64,000 nt of DNA from Protea cynaroides (lineage: Eukaryota; Streptophyta; Magnoliopsida; Proteales; Proteaceae). Position numbers and translations under genes: made by a program. Position 1 is the first letter of the stretch; each line of letters begins with the position of its first letter. Of the stretch, positions 49,201 through 60,500 are shown one piece after another. The stretch is taken from positions 59,357,951 through 59,421,950 of the forward strand of contig CM053270.1 of assembly GCA_028583415.1 (NCBI GenBank), read 5' to 3'. Below the pieces are notes generated by a model, which was given only the letters and a program-made list of their open reading frames with translations, made no database searches and had not been told where the DNA came from.

Positions 49201-52200
49201 ATGTGTGATGCTTCACAAACCCCATTAAGTGTTGTTGTAAGAGAAGAAACCAACAGAAAGAAAATTTCAAGAAACAAAATATCATATTCTGTAGGTTTCA
49301 TTCAGCATTTATAGGCAATTGCAGTCATATTTTCCTTCCAAATTGCTCAATATGAGGTATCCGGAATAACCCCGCTTATTATCTTCAGGCTTTCGTGTAA
49401 GTCTAAAGCCAAGGCAAAGCATTTATGAGTAAATTACTGTGAATTCCCACTGTTGACTTTTAGCATGTTCCAACTTGAGAGGGAATGTTGGAGGTTATAG
49501 GTTTATGGGTCCCATGACAATCGATTTACGGGTCCCACGACAAGGGGAGTGTCCCTATCATGGTCGTGTTATTGTTCCTAGGGATAGAAGTCTATCCGGT
49601 TTCCTTTTTTTATTGTTTTATCTTTCCTTAGAAACTAGGACTCCTAGTTACTCTAGAGTTCCTATTAGTTTGTATTCTTTCTTATTATTTATTATAAATA
49701 AAGCTAGGATGATGGGAGGAAATCAACACACATTGATTCTCTCCATCTTCTCTCATTCTTCTCTTTCTTTTCTATTTTGTTACATGGAATCAGAGCGGCT
49801 TGCCATTTTGAGAATCGTTTAAGATTCTCAGTTTTGGTATGCAGCCATCATTGCTACAACTGCTGTGTCTGTAAGAGTTCTAGGTTCTTTTTAAAATATC
49901 AGGTTCTGATTTCAGATCTGTTCTCAGTCCATTAATGTGATTTGAAATTCTTCTGCTATTATTCCATCTTATCATCAAGATTTGATGATGCGAGACCTCC
50001 ATTGCTGGATCAGAATGACGCACTCTGGAATCGTGTAGCAGTGAAGGTTCACCTTGTGCAACAGTGAAGGTTCAACTCATTGAGATTCAGTCTGTAAGTA
50101 TTGCAGTTGAAAGCCTACCAACCTACCAAAGTTGGGAGATCCACATCGTGTTTCAGTTCTGGTTAAAGTTTTACCACCAGACTCAATTTGCAGGTGTGAT
50201 AATTATTAATTATATTCTCTTTCTTTCAGGTGGAAAATTCAAGAGGATTTTTGGAATCAATCCTCCACCTGAAATCTTAGGTCAAGTTGTAGTCTTATGA
50301 ATGGGATCTTCCATTCAAACAAGTCTGGTTTTACCGCTGGTTGAGGAGTCAAGAGATTAAAGCTGAGTCCCCAATAGAATCGAGTTGCTCTCTTATACTG
50401 TGACCTCACTCTGGTACTTTGTGGGGTATTCACAAACCCTTAGGCAATTCAGATTATTGAATCCTGAGTCTACAATTCTATCTGCTTTGAGAGTTTTCAT
50501 CAAAACTTTAGTAATATATATTTTGAGATCTATCGACTTCAGAAACAATTCGGCAGCAAACCATAACAGCAACATATCTTTGCAGTAATCAGCTCCTTGA
50601 CCCAGGAGCCAAATAATTTATCACAATGCAAAAGAAACCCAGACTTGATATCAGGCAAGAAAATATTTTGCAGCAGCAGGTTTTTCAACAGTTTCTGCAA
50701 GAAACAGAATCGATGCAGTCATCGGGTCACAATTCACCATTACAAGCTATGATTCAACTGGATTGGATTCATATTGAGGAAGTAACCTTGTCTGTATCGA
50801 GAACTGGGCTCCGCTGGTCTGTTTTACCATTGTGGGGTGGAGAAGAAGACAATGTTATTGAAATTACAAATATACCCCTTTCCAACTAAATAAAGTTCTT
50901 CTTCCATTCTTTATTGTTATTTCCAGAATTAACCCTTACTTAAATATTCGCTTCCACTTAGGTCCTTATTTCTGTTTATCACCAACAAAGGTCCTTTACT
51001 GTCCTGAATAATTACCATTCTGCCATTGAATACCTTTGTCCCTTACTAAGGATTCTGCCGCTCCAATTAATTACAGTCTCACCTCTCTTTTCAACATTGT
51101 TTCTGTTTTATCCCTATTTTGAGTTTAAAGTTCTGTTCGGTTCCTCACTTCCAATTCTATTTCCTGTTTGGTCCTTGTTCATGTTTCCCATGCCTAGAGG
51201 GGTCCTGAACTGATCTGAATATTTATCTAATAACCATTGGACTTATATATTTGCAATTCTTTGAAGCTTGATCCTTGCATAGAATGATGGTTGCTATTGC
51301 TCAGGTCTGGCCTATTTTTTATTTGCTACCGAAGGGGGTGATTGAAGATTACTATTTGTGACTGTTCTCATTAGGCATTCCTCTTTTTATTTGTTCATGT
51401 GGAATGCTCCACGTGAGGGGGAGAATGAACTTACATTTTGCTCAGGCCTCAGGATCATGTATGTTCTTTGGAAGAAACACTTTTACCGATTTGTTGAAGT
51501 TTGCTCATGGAAGGGCGACTATTATCAGTTGCACAAGATGCAACCCTTGTTTTTATCTCCTCGTGGAAGCAACACTTTCATAACTTTTGTTCAGATCTAC
51601 CCATTGAAGAGAGACTATTATCAGTTGCACAAGATACAACCTTTGTTCAGGTCTATTCATTGACAAGAGAATATTATCACTTACACAAGAAGCAACCATT
51701 ATTCAATTCTACTCATTGACGAGAGATTATAATCACTTGCACAAGATGCAACTTTTGTTCAAGGTTGCCCATGATGGAGCCTACTACCACTTTGCTTGTG
51801 GAAGCACCTACTAACTTTTTGTTCGTTGGGGGTTTTTCGAAGATTAAAGTTAGTGATTTGGTATTGCTACCAAAAGTTCTCTTCATTCTACCTCGCGTCT
51901 CAAAACAGCAATACATTGAAAACCGGTGGTGTGGTTCATATATGTTCTTGTTGTTCCAAGATGGAACTCCAGCCTGAGTGTTTCTTTTTTGCATATTCCA
52001 AGTTAGAGCATGTTCCAGCTTGAGGGGAGTGTTGGAGATTATCGGTTTATGGGTCCCACGACAAGGGGAGTGTCCTTATCGTGGTTACTTTATTTTCTTG
52101 TGCTACTGTTCCTACAAATAGAGGTCTATCTAGTATGGAAGTTTATCTTTTCTTTTTTTTTTTTTTTTTTTTTTACCATTCCTTAGAAACTGGGACTTCT

Positions 52201-55200
52201 AGTTACTCTGGAGTTCCTGCTAGTTTGAATTCATTCTTATTATTCATTATAAATAAAGTTTGGGACGATGAGAGGAAATTAACACACATCGATTCTCTCT
52301 CCCTCTTCTCCATTATTTCCATCTTCTCTCCTCAATTTTTTTTTTCTATTTTGTTTACTTTTCGCAGTCCAAGCCTTGTTGACCAAGATAACTACATTAT
52401 CAAGTTCCCACAATGACAAATCAGCGAAGATAAATATATCAAGTTCATAACCATTTTAGGCTACAGAAATGTACAGCCTGTAATTCAAATCCCTTCACAG
52501 ATGAATAAGTTAAAACACGTTAATGTGGTAAAGAATGGTTGAAAATTACCAGTGGCAAACAGTACAACATCTGCCATCAATTCTTCCCCATGGTCTGTAA
52601 GAACTTTAATGCCATTGTCTGTTTTAATCAACTATAACAAAGAAAGAAAATAATAGCTTGAAATTTCCAGCAAACAAACAACTTAGAAAAAAGGTATTAA
52701 ACCAATGGGTACTAGTCAGAAAGGAAATTAAAGAATGAAACAGAAGAGCATCATGTATTGAAACACAGCCTTGAAAAACTATTTGTAATTTTGTACCTCT
52801 TTCAAATTTGTCCCTGGGTGCAGATTAATTCCCCTTCCTTCGAGATTTTTTGCAACCAAAGCCCTCATTTCATCATCAAAACCTCTGCAATAAATAATTA
52901 AATAAGCCAGTGTAAACATTCTAGACATAGAAAGCAATAGCAAAGTAATGCCTGGGCCCTAACCAACTGAAGTCAACAAAACAGAGGAAACAAATGTTCA
53001 AGAGTCAAATAATTATTTTTATATAGTTGCTACATTTTCATTCAATTTCCAATTATGTTATAGGTCTACTTTGCTGTAGTATAAGGGCCAACCTTTTGCA
53101 ATAGGCAACAACGAGGAGGAATACATTAGTGTAAACTAAATATCTATATGAGATAAGACAATGGGAAAAATTCAGTATCATCAAAAGGACAAAAGAAAAA
53201 AGGACAACACAATTACTTTTCCCAAAGAAAACTAAGTGAAAAACTATGCCACAAGCTTGGATCTTTTTAGTCCCATGAATATATTTCTTTTAGAAAAGAT
53301 TAATAATCTTAGTTCTTCTTTCGTTGAAACTTGAAAGATGACAAGTTTTTAGTAATATGTCCCATCCTCTATTCACCTATAAATTCCTATGGCTAGGATT
53401 TGACGAAATCTAGTACTTCGTAGGTGGAGACACCAGACAGGGTCCTAACAGTTGATTATCTAAAGAAGAGAGAATATAGGCTGGCAAAGCAGGGCTTCAT
53501 GTGTGAGAAGAAAGAGGAGAGCATGGTGCACCTTTCCCTTTAGTGTGAACTAGCTGTAGTAATGTCAAGCTATTACAGGCTTCGTTTTGGATTGACTGGG
53601 CCACTCAACAAACCCCAGAACCCTTTTCTCCACATGGTTTGTTAAAAAACATTCACTTCTTTTTTCTCCTTATTCTGATGCCAATGGTTTAGAAAAGCAT
53701 TACAATATTTTAGGGCAGTACATCTAATGTCAATGCTGAGTCTTCTACATCATTAGCGGCAACAAAAATTTGGTCCATCTTTTGCTTTTCAGATAGTTAT
53801 ACTGGATACATCTTTACTTGATCCATTTATCCAATGTATTTGTCCTCACTTGCATGCCTCTTCACTACTCAAATTTATACACCACCCTCTCCCTGGATAA
53901 TTGGCAGGAAGGGGTGCACATCAAATGTCTCATCTCAAAAGTAAACTATGTCTATCAATAATCCTTATTGAAGGGAAAAGAATCCAGTTGATTGGCTTCA
54001 CAGATTTAATTAAGAGAATTCAGTGATTTTACTTCATTGTTAGAGGTTCAACATGCCCTAAAAGACCATTCTATGATTCTATCAGATAAAATGGGATACA
54101 GCATTTCAAACATTGCAATCATCCCAGTTATCTCCAAACAAATTTTAAATTATTTTATGGTTTTAATTCTTCTGATAGTAAAGCTATTATAAGGGCAACG
54201 GTTTCAGATGAAAGATTTCACAAACTGCATTCTCATGTATTTTTAATAACATCCGTATGCCTAAAAGGGAGTGGTAGCCGACTGACATCATCTCATAGGG
54301 GGAACATGCAATCGTGGATGGAGGGACAGATAGCGGTAATGTGACTGTTAGCCACGAGGTGTGGCAGAAGGGGTTTTTGACGGCATGGCTGATGACCTTC
54401 TTCAGGACCTTGTGGGTGCAATCTCATTGGTCCTTTGGCCGAGAAAAGCCAGGTCGAGAGGCCAAATGGAAAGGTGAAAAAGAAGGTGGTCTACTCTCCC
54501 AGAGTCACCTGCAGGCAGTAGGAAGGGTGCCTGTTGATGGTGTTATGCTTGGGAGGTCCTTAGTGATTTCTCTATTAGTTTTTAGTTTTGGGTAGTTGCC
54601 GTTTGCTGTGCAGCACCCTCAGGTTGGTCCCTTCTGATGGCAATGCTGAACGTGGGGCTCCAGGCTGGCTGGGTTTGCTTGTAATACTTTTTGTTTGTTT
54701 CTTTTTATAAAAAATTCAAAAATGCTGACCTTTAGCCAAAAAAAAAAAATTAATATTCATACAAAAAAACTAGAAGTTGTCAGGAGTCAGGAATATCATG
54801 GTAGCTTGCCAAAAAGAGAAACAACATTGATTATTTTTTCTCTTTTGGCTGGGAGTGTGCGTGTAAGCAATCTCACATGTTATAATCAGAGAACAAAACC
54901 AGCAAAACCTGCATTACAACCTTAATGGAAGTTCCTTTCTGAAAAATAGGTCCACCGTACCACCCATCCCACGCCATATTGAAGCAAATTCAACAGCAAT
55001 ATACCTATATAAAATGAGATACAAGTCAAGCACAATTATGAGCATCCCATACAGATCGAGAAATAATAGAAAAAGAAAAGTTGAATAGATAGTGACATAC
55101 CCCCCGCCCAATATTACAGCTCGTTTAGGGAACTCATCCAAGCTCAAAGCCTCATCAGAGGTGATACCCAATTCCTAGAATTCAAATCACCCACATTAGA

Positions 55201-57491
55201 TGGAAGTAAACAAGAAGCGGAAGACATCAGCCAAAGAAATGGTGTCATACAAGGATTAGTGCGTCCAAGCTTTATATTGGAATTTTTTTATTGATTTTTC
55301 AACAAATGTTACAGATAGAAAGGATTGCAAACTGTTTGAAAGATTGTTCCTCAAAACCTACGTGGAGAAACTGGAAGATATTACAAGGTCTAATAACGGG
55401 TAGCATCTGTGTTTTCTGATATAGTCATAACCACAGCTGACAGAACCAAAAAAGGAAAAATGAAGGATTACCTGCCTTATAGTCTAAGAAGTAGGGGCAT
55501 GGCACAATCTATCTAATCTAATAGGTATCCAATTCAACTCAGCCTTATCCATTTAAATAGGGTTTGCTACATGGATCATTTTTCTCCAATCAGCTCTATT
55601 CAAGGACATACTTGTTCCTCACCACTTCTCCTAGAGTCATTTTAAGGCCTACCCCTAGCTCTTTGTATCTCCTTAGATCTAAAGCTAGTCCAAAGGCGTA
55701 AGATTAGATTAGCAACTTGGAACATAGGAGCTTTAAGGTAAGAGTTTAGAATTGATAGATATAATGAGAAGTAAGAGAATAAACATAACTTGTATACAAG
55801 AGACTAGAAGAAAAGGTAAATTTTTTTAAGGAATTAGATGACTATAAACTTTAGTATAATGGGGATTAAAAAAAAATAGAAATGCGGTGGGAACAGTAGT
55901 GGATTAAGATATAAAAAAATGATGTTTTAGATGTTAAAAGAATTAGTTATAGGATAATATCCATTAAATTTGTGTTCGGAAAAGAGGTAATCGATATAAT
56001 TAGTGCATATGGGACCCAAATAGGATTAAGATTAAAATCCTACGAAACATTTTTGGGAAGACATAGATAGATTAGTTCAAAGAATTTATCAAGGAGAAAT
56101 GATTATTATAGGGGGAGATCTAAATGGACAGGTTGGAAAAGATAATAAAAGTTATGAAAGAATTCATTGAGGATATGATTTTGGAGATAGAAATGAGGAG
56201 AGAACTTCAGTTTTAGAATTTTATATGGCTTATGATTTATCAATAGTAAACAGGTGCTTTGAAAAGAGAGAAGAACATTTAACAACCTTCAAATAGTAGC
56301 CAATTAGACTTCAATTTTTTTTTATTCAATAGGTACCCAAATAAGTAAAATGGAAAAAAGAGAATACAAAAAAAGAACTAAGAACTACAACTTATGTTTT
56401 TCTCCAATAAAAATGACTCCCAAACTAACAAAGAATCTGCTTGAGCCATTAATTTGTATTTAATACGACTCAGTAATGATTATATCTTTCCATTTCCAAG
56501 TTTTGAATAGCTTGCCAACATTTGAAGATTAATGTTGTCTAAAAACTACAAGGGTGGAGGGGAAATAAATAATCCACTATGGAAAACATGAAGATTCAGA
56601 ACTACAAAGTATGTTGGCGGTAAAAAAAAATGAACTTGAAAACAGTTAATGTTGTGTACAAGAGAACCTAAAAGAATATCAAAGTATCCAAAGGATGCTT
56701 ATATGTCAGTAGATTTAACAAGCTTGAATAATTAATATAGAGACAAGGATTTTAAAGATAATCCTATTCCACATACTGTCACAGGACACCCATGTTAACT
56801 GTATCAGATAAGTTCAGGGGAAATACCTGCCCAGGAATATGTGGACGTTGAGCCCTACTACCAGTTGCTATTAAGATATGCTTTGCCGAAAAGCTCAGTT
56901 TGGTATCATCTATTTGCGTCACCTCAACTTCATGAGGTCCACTGATCCTTCCCTCACCTTCAAATGACTTAACTCCAGCATTTGTCAACATCCGCTTGTA
57001 TATTTCATTCAATCTCACAATTTCTTGTGTCTGCAGTGTCAACAGAAGATAAATTTAGAATATTTTTCATGCCAACACTAATAACTCCCCCACCCCCCCC
57101 CCCCAAAAAAAAAAAAAAAAAGATTTGCATAAAAGTTTATATTGTTAAAATAAATAGGGCAACCACTTTTCACCGGAGCCCTGTCTGCAGCCTTTCTTTA
57201 GAACCATTTCAGACACAAAAACAGCCAATGAACTGGAACTCCCAACAAACTGTATCAGATTTTTTTTTACTATTTTATTTCCAAGGCTGAATGCAGGGGC
57301 CACCTTAAAAGCAATTCAGCCTCAAAACCTAACTTTTACAGATATTCAACATTATACTAGGATGGAAATATCAATTAACTATTACTTATATTGTCCACCA
57401 TTTCCATGCTCTCCAGTTCTGCCATTCCCTTATTGCCCTTGCTTCAGGCTTCTTGGCAAGACTTCAAGATGAAACGAAGATGCCATATGAA

Positions 57492-57533
<42 letters not shown>

Positions 57534-60500
57534 CATCATTTTATTTGGTACCTTGACATTTGATGCACTCCAGGAGTAAACGTCAACATAACAGAACATG
57601 GGAATGCATATGGGATATGTGTCCTACATGCACCCAAAAGTTGGATGCTTTGATATGGCTGTGGCGAAGAAGAATAATAAGTCTCCTTCTTTAGACACAG
57701 TGCCCCCCTTTTTGACTCATTAATCCACATTTTTGGCATATTTTTAGCAGTCTCCAAACCATACCCACTTTTGGACAAATATCCTGTATCCTAGATTTGG
57801 AGATGAGGTGGATCCAATTCCTCCCAATACCATACCCAGACCATGTAACATAGTCAATAAGCCCAAAAGACCGAATAATGAGATGGGTGCGGTAGGTGCA
57901 TTTTTGGAAAGACAAGGTCTTTGAGGTGGTTCTATATTTAAAAAATTTTATCCTAAAGAATTAGTTGCAACACAAGCATCATAATTTGGTATTAAAGAGT
58001 GCACATTAAACTATTTTTAAGACAATATATTTCCCAGTAAGGAATTAACACCATTTGATTTTTCATGTGAACGATTTTTCAAATTTATTTGGACAGAAAG
58101 AACAATTTATTTTCTGGTTCTGAATCTTCAAAAGTCCATTTGTCATGGACAATAGACAATAAAACTCCCCTCAATTTAGGGCCTACTGGAACCATTATTC
58201 TGCTGTTTTTAACTATTATCGTCTTCTTGATGTAGTAAATGCTTTTCTCTACACACATCTTCTGTGTTTTAAATTTTATCTCCATCTGAAAAGAAAGGCT
58301 AAATTGATCAAAATCCTCTTGGGAAGTTAAAAAGGTTCTTACAAGATTGCCATATACATAAAAAATGAACCCAAATATTAACAATGACCTTTTTCTGCAA
58401 GAGTTTTTTCCAGTTGAAGTCAATCTTCTGGTTCAGTTCCCACCCATAATTTCTTGCATCCTACAAAATGGAAACCACATGTGAGCATTCAGGGCAGCAT
58501 TCTCAAGCGCATGAACTATAAATACTAATTTAATCAGTCAATGGGGTTAATTCAGATTCCATCAACATTTTGTGTAGGACTAACAATTCCAATGGCTAAA
58601 GATGTAATGCTTCACACAAAGTAACTTAAGAATTAAGAGAAGTAACTGTGATGAAGATTTTTCATATATACAATATACTTGTCCCATCACATTCTCCATT
58701 TGGCACCTAAGTTGAGCCCATCTCTTACAAATTAATTTAGGAATTTCAGTAAGAAGAAGATCTGTCATTAAACATTTTCCACATAGCATGCATCTTCAAG
58801 CACATCCACTAGAATGATCATTGAAATACATTACTAAGATTTAATAATTGGAGAACTGCAGCCAAATTAAGGGCCTTTTTTCTCTCATCTTTTTCACCCA
58901 TAAAAGAGTTTAACGTTCTTATTTGTTAACAATAAGAGGGAATGGACTCCGTTACCATGGTCCATTCCTAGTACTGCTAAGAAGACTTAGTCAATATTCT
59001 GTCTGTCATAGAGCAGCAATGCAAAGTTCAGTTAGCGTACAAACAGTGTGGAAACAGTTTTAATGGATAAGATGTTAATGTGGCAATATTGACCCACTCT
59101 TCCGTAACAAAATAGAAAAATAAGAGAAGATGGAGAGAATGATGTGTATCTCTCTCCTCATATCAGTCACTATTTGTATATAAAATAAAAAGGGTAAAGT
59201 GATAGATCTAGGACTCCACAAGATAAGACGTCCTAGTTACAAAGTAAATAGGAGTTCCACATGTCAACATGACAATGACTCTCATGACTAAAAGAATAAA
59301 GAGAAACAGTCTTATTATAACAAAAAGAAGGGAACTCCACTAGATAAGGTTGAGTCCCAGTTACAATATAAGAGGCTAGGATGTATTAAAGAATGACTCC
59401 ACCATAAGGTGAACAGTACCGTGAATAGTAACTCATGAATTGTGAGCCCATCTGTTAGATCAAAAATGGGAATGGGCCTTGCTGATCAGGTCTGTTCATT
59501 TACATTAATATTTGTTAACACCCCCACTTGGTAGTAGCAGCAGAGTATAGGTCACTGTGAACCAGAAAATAATAGCAGCATAGTATAGGTCACTGCGAAC
59601 CAAGTAGTAGTAGTAGTAGCAGCAGTAATAAGAGCAGCAATAGTGATAGTTGCACACCTAACGGAAAACCTTAAACGACTCTCAAAACAGCAACTCAGGT
59701 GATTGCTTTGATACCATGTAACAAAATAGAAAAATAAGAGAAGATGGAGAAAATTCATGTATATTCCTCTCTTCTTAGCAGTCACTATTTATAGATAAAT
59801 AAAAGAAGTAAAGTGACAGGTCTAGAACTCCACAAGATACGAGTCCTATTTACTTTGTAAATAGGAGTTCCATAGGTCAACATGACAGGAACTCTTATAA
59901 CTAAAAAAATAAAGAGAAGCAGTCTTATTATAATAAGGAGAAAGGAACTCCACTAGATAAGATGGAGTCCCAGTTACAATATAAGAAGATAGGATGTATT
60001 AAATAATGACTTCACCATAAGATGAACAGTACCATGAACAGTAACTCGGTGAACAGTACCATGAACGGTAATTCGTGAATTGTGAGTCCATTTGTTAGAC
60101 CGAGAATGGGAATGGGCTTTGCTGATCAGGCCCATTCCTTTACATAAATGTTTGTTGACAACTCTTCAACATTATTGATTATTCCTTTTCAGAAATTCAA
60201 ATTTTAACTCGGGGGGTGGTATAAAGTAAAGATCTGCATAATGGAATAACTATAGAGGATGAACTCACCATACAAAGATTACAAGGCCACTATTCTGAAC
60301 ACAATAACTGACACACAAAAAGGACTACACAGAACAGAAAGAATCAAACAGGACATTCTCCAATTAAACTTTTAATTTTTTTAAGTCTTTGGTGACGTCT
60401 AATTACCCTTCATGGAGACAAGTTCGATATTGCAAAGATCCATCAGTATGGAAAAGCATAAGAATAGAAGGCTATCAACCTTCCAAATCACTGGTTCTCT

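Noticed and set aside
50626..50889. An 87-residue Gln-rich open frame in the LTR element interior
   Set aside because: No gag or other retroelement domain is recognisable and it lies in a coding-free family; probably chance.
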